A DNA stretch of 21,743 bases from Sphingobacteriaceae bacterium (GTDB lineage Bacteria; Bacteroidota; Bacteroidia; Sphingobacteriales; Sphingobacteriaceae), in contig CANHHZ010000007.1 of NCBI GenBank assembly GCA_947460275.1, positions 1 through 21,743 of the forward strand. Direction: 5' to 3'. The notes below the pieces were generated by a model. It was not told the origin of the DNA. It saw only the letters and a list, made by a program, of their open reading frames with translations, and did no database searches. This document shows positions 13,827-21,743 of the stretch, one piece after another. The position numbers and the translations under genes were made by a program. Positions within the stretch are counted from its first letter, which is position 1, and each line of letters opens with the position of its first letter.

Positions 13827-16304
13827 ATGAAAAAATTTTTATACAGCTTTTTACTTTTAAGTTTTGTTAGTACAGTTGTTTTAGCACAAACACCCACACC
13901 TGATGAATTTTTAGGTTATCCGCTGGGAAGCAAATTTACGGCACACCAAAAGGTGGTCGACTATTTTAAAAAAGTGGCTGCCACAAATAAAAACATACAG
14001 CTGCAATCTTATGGAAAAACCTACGAAGGCAGAGAGTTATTGTTGGCAGTGGTTTCTGATCCAGAAAACATGAGTAGGCTTGAACAAATTAGAAATGATA
14101 ACCTAAGTTTAACCAAAGTAGAAAAAACACCGCAAACAAACACTAAACAACCCGCTATTTTGTGGTTAAGTTATAATGTGCATGGCAATGAGGCCAATTC
14201 TACCGAAACAGCCATGAAAGTTTTATATACTTTGGCCACAGCAAACGACAAAATTAAAGAATGGTTAAAAAACACTGTCGTGATTATAGACCCATGTTTA
14301 AACCCCGATGGTAGAGAGCGCTATGTGAGTTATTTTAATATGGTTAGCGGTACAACACCAAATGCCGACCCAATAGCCAGAGAGCATATTGAGCCTTGGC
14401 CAGGCGGTCGACCAAACCATTATTATTTTGATTTAAACCGCGACTGGGCTTGGCAAACACAAATTGAAACCCAACAAAGATTAGCGGCCTATCAAAAATG
14501 GATGCCTCAAGTACATGTAGATTTTCATGAGCAAGGTTACAACGAACCTTATTATTTTGCGCCCGCAGCCGAACCTGTTCACCAAAACGTTACGCCTTGG
14601 CAAAGAGATTTCCAGGTAGTGGTAGGAAAAAATAACGCTAAATATTTTGATGCCCAAGGTTGGCAATATTTTACTAAAGAGCGTTTCGACCTTTTGTACC
14701 CCTCTTATGGCGATACCTACCCCTTATATAACGGGGCTATTGGCATGACTTACGAGCAAGGCGGTATCAGGGCCGGATTGGCAGTAATAACAGCCGATGG
14801 AGATACCTTGACCCTAAAGGACAGAATTGCGCATCACTTTACAACTTCAATGGCCACCTTAGAAACGGTATCGGCAAACGCAAGTAAATTAAATGCCGAG
14901 TTTAAAAAGTTTTTTGAGCAGAGCAACACTACTCCACAAGGAAGTTATAAAACCTACATTGTAAAGGCAGAAAATACAAAGAAGTTACGCAAAATGGCCG
15001 ATTTACTAGCTAAAAATCATATTTCGTATGCTTTTGGTGCCGACAGAATGCTTAATGGTTTTAATTACGAAACACAAAAAGTAGAAAACTTTAAAGTAGA
15101 AAGAAACGATTTGATTGTAAACTTACAGCAACCACGCTCGGTATTGGCTAATGTTTTGTTTGAACCACAAACTTTTGTTGCCGACTCTAATACCTACGAC
15201 ATCACCGCTTGGGCTTTACCCTATGTTTATGGGTTAAAAGCTTACGCTGTAAAAGAAAATGTAGTTGGTACTTACTCGGTAATGGACAACAAAAAAGAAG
15301 TATTACCCTTAGTGGCTAAACCTTATGCTTGGGCTTTTGAGTGGAATGCGCTAGAAGATGCCCAAGCCTTAATTGCTTTGCAAAAACTTAACATTAAGGT
15401 TCGCATGGCTGAACAAGCTTTTAAAACCGAAGAAAAAACGTTTCCGGCAGGAACTTTATTGGTGTACAGAGCCGAAAACGACCGCACAAACACCAATTTA
15501 ATGGCGGTAATGGATAATGTAAGCAAGCAAAAAAATTGCACCTTTTATCCAATTGCTAGCGGCTTGGTAACGGAAGGAAAAGATTTTGGATCCTCCGTAT
15601 ATCCTTTGCTTGTTACCCCAAAAGTAGCGGTAGTGGCCGGTCCAGATATTTCTTCTCAAAGTGTTGGTGAAATATGGCATTTGTTTGAGCAAGAATTAAA
15701 TTACCCTATTACCATGATCAATGCACAAAGTATAGCTGCTTTAGACATCAAAAAAATTAACGTTTTGCTTTTGCCTGATGGTTCTTACTCAGAGAAATTG
15801 GCCGAACAATTAAATCCTTGGCTTAATGCTGGTGGCAAACTTATTTTAATTGGCGACGCAATAGATGGCTTAGTTGGCAAAAAACCGTTCGATCTTAAAA
15901 AGAAAGAGCCCGCTAAAAATGAAGATAAAGGAGACGTAGATAAAAAATTTGTCAGCAAAGACAATTTTCAAAATGCAATTCCAGGTGCCATTTACAAAGT
16001 TTTTTTAGACCAAAGCCATCCTTTAAGTTTTGCATTGGGTAAATATTACTACAGCCTTAAAACGGATGATAAAATTTATGAGCCATTAACCAATGGCTAT
16101 TCTGTTGGCATGCTCAAAGATAAATCTTACATGGCGGGCGTCGCAGGCGACAAAGTAAAAGCCAAATTAGCGTCTGGTATGTTGTTTGGAACGCAATCGG
16201 TAGGAAAGGGAACAGTAGTTTATTTGACCGACGATGTACTTTTTCGTGAATTTTGGGAAAATGGCAAACAAATGTTTGTCAACAGCTTGTTTTTGGTGTA
16301 TTAA
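13827..16304 (+). CDS. Secreted zinc carboxypeptidase (peptidase family M14) with C-terminal glutamine-amidotransferase-like domain
   Basis: This 825-residue protein has a signal peptide (MKKFLYSFLLLSFVSTVVLA, then QTPTPDEF). Residues ~25-345 are an M14 catalytic domain. The zinc ligands are H119 and E122 in NVHGNEA, and H234 in VDFHEQG. The substrate-binding NPDG motif is at 159-162 and NRDW at 204-207. The general-base Glu is most likely E310 in GMTYEQGG. The C-terminal part (~600-680 and ~760-825) has alternating hydrophobic strands such as VAVVAGPD, INVLLLPDG and GGKLILIGDAID, as in class I glutamine amidotransferase/ThuA-like folds. A Lys/Asp/Glu-rich loop lies around 683-712. This long architecture is usual for Bacteroidota M14 proteins. 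It should remove residues from peptides in the periplasm or outside; the substrate is unknown. It is monocistronic, ending at a strong terminator. Confidence 0.93.
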   Translation: MKKFLYSFLLLSFVSTVVLAQTPTPDEFLGYPLGSKFTAHQKVVDYFKKVAATNKNIQLQSYGKTYEGRELLLAVVSDPENMSRLEQIRNDNLSLTKVEKTPQTNTKQPAILWLSYNVHGNEANSTETAMKVLYTLATANDKIKEWLKNTVVIIDPCLNPDGRERYVSYFNMVSGTTPNADPIAREHIEPWPGGRPNHYYFDLNRDWAWQTQIETQQRLAAYQKWMPQVHVDFHEQGYNEPYYFAPAAEPVHQNVTPWQRDFQVVVGKNNAKYFDAQGWQYFTKERFDLLYPSYGDTYPLYNGAIGMTYEQGGIRAGLAVITADGDTLTLKDRIAHHFTTSMATLETVSANASKLNAEFKKFFEQSNTTPQGSYKTYIVKAENTKKLRKMADLLAKNHISYAFGADRMLNGFNYETQKVENFKVERNDLIVNLQQPRSVLANVLFEPQTFVADSNTYDITAWALPYVYGLKAYAVKENVVGTYSVMDNKKEVLPLVAKPYAWAFEWNALEDAQALIALQKLNIKVRMAEQAFKTEEKTFPAGTLLVYRAENDRTNTNLMAVMDNVSKQKNCTFYPIASGLVTEGKDFGSSVYPLLVTPKVAVVAGPDISSQSVGEIWHLFEQELNYPITMINAQSIAALDIKKINVLLLPDGSYSEKLAEQLNPWLNAGGKLILIGDAIDGLVGKKPFDLKKKEPAKNEDKGDVDKKFVSKDNFQNAIPGAIYKVFLDQSHPLSFALGKYYYSLKTDDKIYEPLTNGYSVGMLKDKSYMAGVAGDKVKAKLASGMLFGTQSVGKGTVVYLTDDVLFREFWENGKQMFVNSLFLVY

Positions 16305-16346
16305 CGAGCTGCTCACAACAACTGTTTAACTTTAAATGAGTAAGCA

Positions 16347-16376
16347 ACCGCCATAAATTTTTATGGCGGTTTTTTT
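16347..16376 (+). terminator. Strong intrinsic terminator of the M14 peptidase gene
   Basis: A perfect 11-bp inverted repeat (ACCGCCATAAA / TTTATGGCGGT) with a tiny loop is followed directly by a run of Ts. It lies 43 nt after the stop codon. The stem is GC-rich at its base, which makes it the clearest terminator in the window. Confidence 0.93.
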
Positions 16377-16471
16377 ATAAAGGTTTAGTTAAATGTTTAA
16401 ATTCTAATTAAACGAATAAATTTTTGAAAACCCAAAACAATAAATGCTTACTTTTTGTCTAAATATGATTA

Positions 16472-16595
16472 GGCTTTAGCCCAACATTTTTTCTCACGCT
16501 ATATTTTTTCATTTAACAAAAGCTTGTTTAATCTTTTTATGTCAAAAATACGGCATTTAAAAAAGCAAAATCATTCTTTAAGGCTGATTAAAGCC
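16472..16595. repeat. Two inverted repeats with GGCT/AGCC arms upstream of susC
   Basis: GGCTTTAGCC (16472-16481) and GGCTGATTAAAGCC (16582-16595) share the arms GGCT and AGCC with centres of 2 and 6 nt. The second overlaps another perfect repeat, CTTTAA ... TTAAAG (16576-16593). They lie about 125 and 15 nt upstream of the predicted promoter. They could be operator sites or chance. Confidence 0.35.
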
Positions 16596-16597
16596 AG

Positions 16598-16628
16598 TTT
16601 TTATCTTTAAAAGAATTTGTAACATTTG
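16598..16628 (+). promoter_or_regulatory. Candidate promoter of the susCD operon
   Basis: TAACATTTG (16620-16628) resembles the -7 element TAnnTTTG with one extra base. A T-rich -33-like stretch (TTTT at 16598-16601) lies about 19 nt upstream. The predicted leader would be roughly 50 nt. The match is imperfect and other TTTG-containing sites nearby could serve instead. Confidence 0.35.
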
Positions 16629-16687
16629 CATTACGTTTATAAAAATCTGAAATTGCATATCAATTACTTAATTAAACTTAAAATTTT

Positions 16688-19687
16688 ATGAAAAAACTAT
16701 TACTATCTGTAGTCGTTTTTCTGATGGTTGCAATTACAGCAATCGCTCAGGAACGAGTAATTACAGGAACAGTTACTTCGGCCGAGGACAATAAGCCCCT
16801 GCCTGGAGCAAGTGTTAAAGTTAAAGGAACCAAAACCGGGGTTTCTACAGGTGCAGACGGAAAGTACACTTTAAAAGCTGCTTCCAATGCTACATTAGAG
16901 TTCAGCTCTTTAGGCTTTGTAGCTCAATCAAAAAACGTAGGCGCTGCCTCAAGTATCAATGTTGCTTTGGCTAGTGATGCGAAATCATTAGGTGAGGTTG
17001 TGGTAACGGGTTACGGTGTTACCAAAAAACGAGAAGTTACAGGATCTATTTCCCAAATTAAAGGAGATGCTTTTTTAGATCAGCCTATCCAATCATTTGA
17101 TAAAGCTTTGCAAGGAAGAGCTGCTGGTGTGCAAGTAAACTCTACCAGTGGTCAGCCAGGAGGAGGTATTTCAGTAAACATCAGGGGTACTGCCACTATT
17201 AACGGTTCTACACAGCCGCTATACATTGTTGACGGTGTGCAAATGAACTCTGGTGGTTTATCAGGTCAAACTTCAGTAAACACCCTTGCTTCTATCAATC
17301 CAAATGATATTGAGTCAATAGAGATTTTGAAAGATGCGGCATCTGCTGCAATCTACGGATCGTTGGCTGGTAACGGTGTTGTTTTAATCACCACCAAAAA
17401 AGGTAAACAAGGAAAGTCTATCATCAGAGCTTCTGCTCAAATGGGTATTGCTAAACAGTACAATCCGTATGAGCTCTTGGATGCCGAAGCTTGGTACAAG
17501 TTGCGTCTAGAATCTTATCAAAATCAATATGAAAGAGCGGGTCTTTCTGCTGCTGCTGGTGCTGCTGCTGGTGCTGCTGCTACTTTTCCAAACGGTGTTC
17601 CTTCAGTAATTGATAATTTCAATTGGATAGATGCTGTTTCTCAAACAGGTAAAAATAATCAATACGATGTTTCCGTTTCAGGTGGCGACCAAAAAACAAA
17701 ATTCTTTATATCAGGATCTTATAACAATAATGATGGGACAATTTTAACCTCTAATTTTAAAAGAGGAACATTAAGAGCAAATTTAGATCACAACGTGTCT
17801 GACAAGTTTAATATCTCTGCTTCATTGAGTTTAGCCGCAAATAAATCAAAAGGCCCATCTACCTCTTCTGGATTTTTTACAAATACACCTTTTACAGGCG
17901 TAATTTTGACTGCCCCAGTGAACAAGATCTACAACGCCGATGGAACTTTTAACACAGTTTTTGTTGGCACAAACAACCAGAATTCTGTTCAAAATTTAAC
18001 ACAAGAAATAAGAAACGCTGGTACATTTCAAACAGTTAGTAATTTAGCTTTTACTTACAAAGTAATGCCTGGTTTAACAGCTAAAGTGTTTGGTGGCGTC
18101 GATTTTTCTGATGTTAGTGACTTAAACTATAGACCAGCAACCCTATCAGCTGCTGCTGCAACTGTAGGGTCGGGTAGTGAAACATTTAGAAGAAACATTA
18201 ACTATACCACAACAGGTACTTTAACTTATGCAAAAACTATTGGCAGCCATAATTTTAGTGCATTGGGCGGTTTCGAATTTAGAGAAGTTACAGGTACTAC
18301 TTTGTCTGCAACGGCTCAAGGTTTTGCAAGTCCTTTGCTTCCTTTAGTTAGTAATGCTTCTACGCCTACCGGCTCTAGCTCTACATTTACTGGTTATAGA
18401 ACATCGGGTTTATTGGGTAACGTTAAATATGATTACAAAGGAAAATATTTGTTTTCAGGAAATGTAAGATACGATGGCTCTTCTAGATTTGGTGCCAATC
18501 AAAAATTCGGATTGTTTTATGGTGTTTCAGGTGGTTGGCGAGTTATTAGCGAAGACTTCATGAAAAATTTAACTTACGTAAGTGATTTAAAATTACGTGC
18601 AAGTTATGGCGAAACTGGTGTACAACCAACTGATAACTTTGGTGTTTTAGCACTTTACGGAAATGGTGGCCAGTACGGTAACCCCGGTTTGGCCGGTGGT
18701 TTAAGACCAAGTCAGTTGCCTAACCCAGACCTTACCTGGGAGAGATCAAAACAAATTAACTTCGGTTTAGATTTGGGTTTCTTAAAAAACAGAATTACTT
18801 TAGCTGTTGATGTTTATAGAAAAACAAATTCTGATCTTATTTTAGCCAGAACATTGCCAGGAGATTCTGGTTTTGGTTCGATCAATGAAAATGCAGGTAA
18901 AGCAAAAACAGAAGGTATTGATATAGATTTAAATACGGTTAACTTTGACGGTAAAGATTTTAAATGGACCACCAACTTTAATATTGCTTTTAATAGAAAT
19001 GAGTTACTTCAGTTAAACAATGGTTTAACAAATATTAGTGATTTTTTCTATACGGTAGGTATGCCTCTATATCAAATATTTACTTATAAATATGCCGGAG
19101 TAAATCCAGCAGATGGCAGGGTAATGTACTATGACAAAAACCAAAACATTACTTATAGCCCAACTTTGACCGATAGACAATATATAGGCGATCAAAATCC
19201 AGACTTTTTTGGTGGCCTTACCAACACTTTATCTTACAAAGGGTTTACTTTAGATTTCTTGCTTCAGTATCAATATGGAAATTCATCTTATTTGCAAACA
19301 GCACAGTACACCGAGATGTCTGCAGGTATAGCTAACAACCAAGTTGTTTCACAATTGTCAAGATGGACTACTCCAGGTCAGTTGACTGCTGTTCCAAGAG
19401 CTTATAACACATTGGCTGAACCGGGGTCACTTTCACAGCAAACCTTGTCTAGTAGATTTGTTGAAAAGGCTTCATATATTCGCTTAAAACAAGCAAATTT
19501 GAGTTACAGAATTCCAGAAAAAATTACACAAAAAATTAAAATACCAAACATTAGTGTAAGCTTACAAGGATTAAATCTGTTAACCTTTACAAATTACAGA
19601 GGCGATGATCCAGAAAATAGCGGGAATAATTTAAATTTTTATCCTAATCCAAGAACTATCTCTGGTGGTATCAGTGTTCAATTTTAA
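16688..19687 (+). CDS. susC: SusC/RagA-family TonB-linked outer membrane transporter
   Basis: The 999-residue protein is the usual SusC length. Parts in order: signal peptide (MKKLLLSVVVFLMVAITAIA, cleavage before QERVITG), carboxypeptidase-regulatory-like domain (~22-98, ITGTVTSAEDNKPLPGASV), the SusC signature LGEVVVTGYG followed by KKREVTGSIS, and the plug (~115-235: DKALQGRAAGVQVNSTSGQPGG, PLYIVDG, IESIEILKDAASAAIYG, VLITTKKGK). The 22-strand barrel follows, ending in YPNPRTISGGISVQF. There is no N-terminal STN domain, so it is not expected to signal to an anti-sigma factor. With SusD it should take up an oligomeric nutrient through the outer membrane, powered by TonB. The substrate cannot be told. 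A 12-bp tandem repeat encodes an Ala/Gly-rich stretch at residues 288-298. The SusD start follows 10 nt later. Confidence 0.96.
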   Translation: MKKLLLSVVVFLMVAITAIAQERVITGTVTSAEDNKPLPGASVKVKGTKTGVSTGADGKYTLKAASNATLEFSSLGFVAQSKNVGAASSINVALASDAKSLGEVVVTGYGVTKKREVTGSISQIKGDAFLDQPIQSFDKALQGRAAGVQVNSTSGQPGGGISVNIRGTATINGSTQPLYIVDGVQMNSGGLSGQTSVNTLASINPNDIESIEILKDAASAAIYGSLAGNGVVLITTKKGKQGKSIIRASAQMGIAKQYNPYELLDAEAWYKLRLESYQNQYERAGLSAAAGAAAGAAATFPNGVPSVIDNFNWIDAVSQTGKNNQYDVSVSGGDQKTKFFISGSYNNNDGTILTSNFKRGTLRANLDHNVSDKFNISASLSLAANKSKGPSTSSGFFTNTPFTGVILTAPVNKIYNADGTFNTVFVGTNNQNSVQNLTQEIRNAGTFQTVSNLAFTYKVMPGLTAKVFGGVDFSDVSDLNYRPATLSAAAATVGSGSETFRRNINYTTTGTLTYAKTIGSHNFSALGGFEFREVTGTTLSATAQGFASPLLPLVSNASTPTGSSSTFTGYRTSGLLGNVKYDYKGKYLFSGNVRYDGSSRFGANQKFGLFYGVSGGWRVISEDFMKNLTYVSDLKLRASYGETGVQPTDNFGVLALYGNGGQYGNPGLAGGLRPSQLPNPDLTWERSKQINFGLDLGFLKNRITLAVDVYRKTNSDLILARTLPGDSGFGSINENAGKAKTEGIDIDLNTVNFDGKDFKWTTNFNIAFNRNELLQLNNGLTNISDFFYTVGMPLYQIFTYKYAGVNPADGRVMYYDKNQNITYSPTLTDRQYIGDQNPDFFGGLTNTLSYKGFTLDFLLQYQYGNSSYLQTAQYTEMSAGIANNQVVSQLSRWTTPGQLTAVPRAYNTLAEPGSLSQQTLSSRFVEKASYIRLKQANLSYRIPEKITQKIKIPNISVSLQGLNLLTFTNYRGDDPENSGNNLNFYPNPRTISGGISVQF
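17549..17581 (+). repeat. In-frame 12-bp tandem repeat within susC
   Basis: The unit GCTGCTGCTGGT occurs 2.75 times without a mismatch and encodes (Ala-Ala-Ala-Gly) repeats at residues 288-298, shortly after the plug domain. Changes in copy number would keep the frame. Confidence 0.85.
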
Positions 19688-19697
19688 AATCTTAGAA

Positions 19698-21182
19698 ATG
19701 AAAAATAAACTATATATATGTGCTGTTGTTGCATTAATGATTGCAGCGACAGGATGCGAAAAAATTGTGGTTTTAGAGCCTAAAAACTCTATAACCCCCG
19801 AGGTTGCTTTAGGCGATGTAGATGGATATCAGTCCGTTTTGATTTCTGTTTACGACAGAATGCAAAGCTATGGCTATTATGGCAGAGACATGGCGTTAAT
19901 GGGCGATGCTTTAACGGATAATATTTTCACAGTGGCTGCACAAGCAGGAAATAGGTATGCAACAGTTAATCTTAACACCAGAAATGCTCATTATGGAATT
20001 TGGTCCAATGCTTACAGTTGTGTAAACGAGTTAAATAATATTATTTCGGGCATAGATAATTTACCAAATGTACCTGCAAGTAAGAAAGCATTACAAACCA
20101 GGGTTAAAGCCGAAGCTTTGGCGCTAAGGGGTTTGGTATATTTTGATATTGCTAGAGTGTATGGTTACGAGCCAACTAAAGTGCCAACAACCGGAACAAA
20201 TGCAAACTTCAACAAGAGCGCTGTGTTACGATTAACACCAACAAAATTAGCAACAGATGCAGATTTAAAACCAAGATCAACCATTGTTGAGGTTTACAAC
20301 AGTATCGAAAAAGATTTATTGGCATCAATTGCAGCCTTTACAAGTTTAGGGGCTTCTGTGCCAACAAATCCTTATAGGGTTACGCAAAGTGCAACCCATG
20401 CTATGTTGGGTAAAGTTTATTTATATTGGGGTAAAGATGCGCTAGCTGTACAAGAATTTGACAAGGCAATGGCGCCAGCAATTTCTTTTGCCAAGCTATC
20501 GACTGCTGGAAATGCAGCTAGCGATTTTAAAAAAGTTCCTCATCCAGAATCATTATTTGAATTAAATTATGTTCAATCTGTTGAGGTGGTTGGAGTTACG
20601 GGTAGCAACGACGGGTTGTTTACCTATACACAACCAACAACAACTAATGCAAGTAACGTGGCTACATTTGGTGGACAAACTGTTTCTAACGAGTTATTAG
20701 CTTTATTTGAAACGACAGATGATAGAAGAGCATTAATTTTTAACTCAAGAACAGGAACAACCTCAACAACGTATAATTGGGCAAACAAATACCCAGGCTC
20801 TAATGGCGCTTATACAGACAATGTTAAGATCATTAGATTCTCTGACGTATTACTTATGAAAGCCGAAGCTTTAGCTAATCAAGGGCTTTACGCAGATGCT
20901 GCTGCAATTGTTGTACAATTGCGTACCAACCGTAACGCAACTGTTGTTGGCGTGCCTGTAACCATCGCAATTATTGATTATATACAAGACGAGAGAAGAA
21001 GAGAGTTGTTTTTTGAAGGCCATAGATGGTTTGATTTAAAACGTTTGGGTAGAACAATTACTAAACCAGCTCAAGCTCCTTCTGCATCTGCGCTATTGGC
21101 TACAGATTATAGAATATTGGCGCCAATTCCATCAGGAGAAATCTCTTTAAATCCAGCTTTACCACAAAATCCAAGTTATTAA
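19698..21182 (+). CDS. susD: SusD/RagB-family nutrient-binding outer membrane lipoprotein
   Basis: The start is the ATG at 19698, 10 nt after the susC stop; an upstream in-frame start at 19665 overlaps susC and lacks an export signal. The 494-residue protein has a lipobox (ATGC, Cys20), so it sits on the outer membrane as the lid of the SusC barrel. SusD-like features are the N-terminal region (YQSVLISVYDRMQSYGYYGRD), TPR-type helices (KAEALALRGLVYFDIARVYG), VYNSIEKDLLASI, and the C-terminal signature DERRRELFFEGHRWFDLKRLG followed by a closing LAPIPSGEISLNPALPQNP. The ligand-binding loops are not diagnostic of a substrate. It is co-transcribed with susC and the following small lipoprotein. 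Confidence 0.95.
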   Translation: MKNKLYICAVVALMIAATGCEKIVVLEPKNSITPEVALGDVDGYQSVLISVYDRMQSYGYYGRDMALMGDALTDNIFTVAAQAGNRYATVNLNTRNAHYGIWSNAYSCVNELNNIISGIDNLPNVPASKKALQTRVKAEALALRGLVYFDIARVYGYEPTKVPTTGTNANFNKSAVLRLTPTKLATDADLKPRSTIVEVYNSIEKDLLASIAAFTSLGASVPTNPYRVTQSATHAMLGKVYLYWGKDALAVQEFDKAMAPAISFAKLSTAGNAASDFKKVPHPESLFELNYVQSVEVVGVTGSNDGLFTYTQPTTTNASNVATFGGQTVSNELLALFETTDDRRALIFNSRTGTTSTTYNWANKYPGSNGAYTDNVKIIRFSDVLLMKAEALANQGLYADAAAIVVQLRTNRNATVVGVPVTIAIIDYIQDERRRELFFEGHRWFDLKRLGRTITKPAQAPSASALLATDYRILAPIPSGEISLNPALPQNPSY

Positions 21183-21192
21183 AAAGAAAGTT

Positions 21193-21726
21193 ATGTTAAA
21201 AAAATATATTATTTACCCTGTTGCTTTGCTTGTTCTAGGAACAATATTTACAGGGTGCTTTCCTGAAAAATCAGAAACGGCGTTAATTTATAACGGACCT
21301 GTAGTGGCTGAAATTAAAAACTTTACCTTAGGGCAACAAGCTTCTGTCTTGACCGCTAAAGGGGTTTCTACAACAGCAGGTACACAAACCGATTCAACGC
21401 GTACTGTTATGCTAAATACACGAGGTACTGATAGCGTTTTAGTTCAATTGGTTGGACCACAAAGTTCAGCTCCAATAGATGTTAATTTTAGCGTTAGATC
21501 TACAAGTACCGCTGTAGAAGGAACAAATTATGCTTTTGTTCCGGCAGGATTAAGAAAGGTTACCTTTGCGCCTAATACATCTTTGGCCTACATCAGGTTA
21601 AACCTTGTAGCTAACAGTTTAACAACTGTTGGAGATCAAAGAACTGTTATAATTGATTTGTTAAGTGATGGACAAGTTAAACCAAATCCTAACTTTAACA
21701 AGTTTATTGTCACTTTGAGGCGATAA
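21193..21726 (+). CDS. Small lipoprotein downstream of SusCD, possible Calx-beta/DUF4843-like beta-sandwich
   Basis: This 177-residue protein has a lipoprotein signal with lipobox FTGC (Cys22). It starts 10 nt after susD, so it belongs to the same operon. The mature part is predicted all-beta: SDTRTVML-like strands, DSVLVQLVG, IDVNFSVRST, then TAVEGTNYAFVPAG and LAYIRLNLVAN. The AVEGTNY stretch followed by a strand and a hydrophobic turn recalls Calx-beta-type and DUF4843-type domains, but I cannot assign a family with certainty. Proteins in this position (SusE/SusF-like) are often surface lipoproteins that bind the transported substrate. That role is inferred from position only. The gene is complete; only 17 nt of sequence follow it, so further operon genes cannot be excluded. 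Confidence 0.8.
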   Translation: MLKKYIIYPVALLVLGTIFTGCFPEKSETALIYNGPVVAEIKNFTLGQQASVLTAKGVSTTAGTQTDSTRTVMLNTRGTDSVLVQLVGPQSSAPIDVNFSVRSTSTAVEGTNYAFVPAGLRKVTFAPNTSLAYIRLNLVANSLTTVGDQRTVIIDLLSDGQVKPNPNFNKFIVTLRR

Positions 21727-21743
21727 CTTTATCAAAATTCTAA

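Larger units (their letters stand above)
16305..16687. other. Intergenic region between the M14 peptidase and susC
   Basis: These 383 nt contain no credible coding sequence. They hold the terminator of the M14 gene (16347-16376), two small inverted repeats (16472-16481 and 16576-16595) and the candidate susC promoter (16598-16628). The remainder is very AT-rich with A and T runs. No tRNA or recognisable riboswitch was seen. Confidence 0.7.

Noticed and set aside
1..21743. CRISPR arrays, tRNA or rRNA genes, insertion sequences, integrases, phage genes
   Set aside because: No regularly spaced repeats, cloverleaf-like sequences, rRNA stretches, transposase motifs or phage proteins were found on either strand.
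1..21743. Anti-phage or other new defence system
   Set aside because: Every substantial gene fits a housekeeping, envelope or nutrient-uptake family; no nuclease-effector/sensor pairing is present. RuvX and ComM are core genes.

Overview
The window looks like chromosome of a member of the Bacteroidota, most likely a Sphingobacteriaceae (Pedobacter-like) bacterium. The evidence is an AT-rich composition, SusC/SusD and outer-membrane beta-barrel family proteins, a GldH lipoprotein, a Bacteroidota-type RicT (PSP1) protein, promoters resembling the phylum's TAnnTTTG -7 element, and almost no Shine-Dalgarno sequences. The genus is an inference from protein style; no rRNA is present to confirm it.

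Left part (1-9251, all on the minus strand). The window opens inside a YifB/ComM-type AAA+ ATPase whose C-terminus lies off the left edge. Next is ffh (signal recognition particle GTPase) with its own promoter and a clear intrinsic terminator. Then comes a tight gene string, read from right to left: ruvX, an O-methyltransferase, a glucosaminidase-LysM lipoprotein, a secreted protein with a carboxypeptidase-regulatory-like domain, and a DUF3078 protein. The first three are separated by 4-5 nt and are probably one transcript. To the right is an outer-membrane beta-barrel receptor-like protein (TonB-dependent receptor fold) with its own -7 element.

Middle part (9395-16304). On the plus strand holB (DNA polymerase III delta prime), ricT (PSP1 domain) and gldH are packed as an operon with a 1-nt gap and an 8-nt overlap. 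holB-ricT adjacency is also known from Bacillus. murF converges on gldH from the other side. Divergent from murF is a large secreted zinc carboxypeptidase (M14) that ends at a textbook hairpin terminator.

Right part (16305-21743). After a 383-nt AT-rich intergenic region with a candidate promoter and small inverted repeats comes a SusC-SusD pair followed by a small lipoprotein. This is a nutrient-uptake locus of unknown substrate. No degradative enzyme or dedicated regulator is visible within the window, but the locus may continue to the right.

Most of the window is housekeeping DNA, and I see no mobile element, CRISPR array, tRNA, rRNA or phage. I found no convincing new multi-gene system. 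The points most worth a second look are the apparently very short or absent mRNA leaders of holB and ruvX, the twelve-cysteine RicT protein between holB and gldH, the two uncharacterised envelope genes at the end of the ruvX string, and an in-frame 12-bp tandem repeat in susC.
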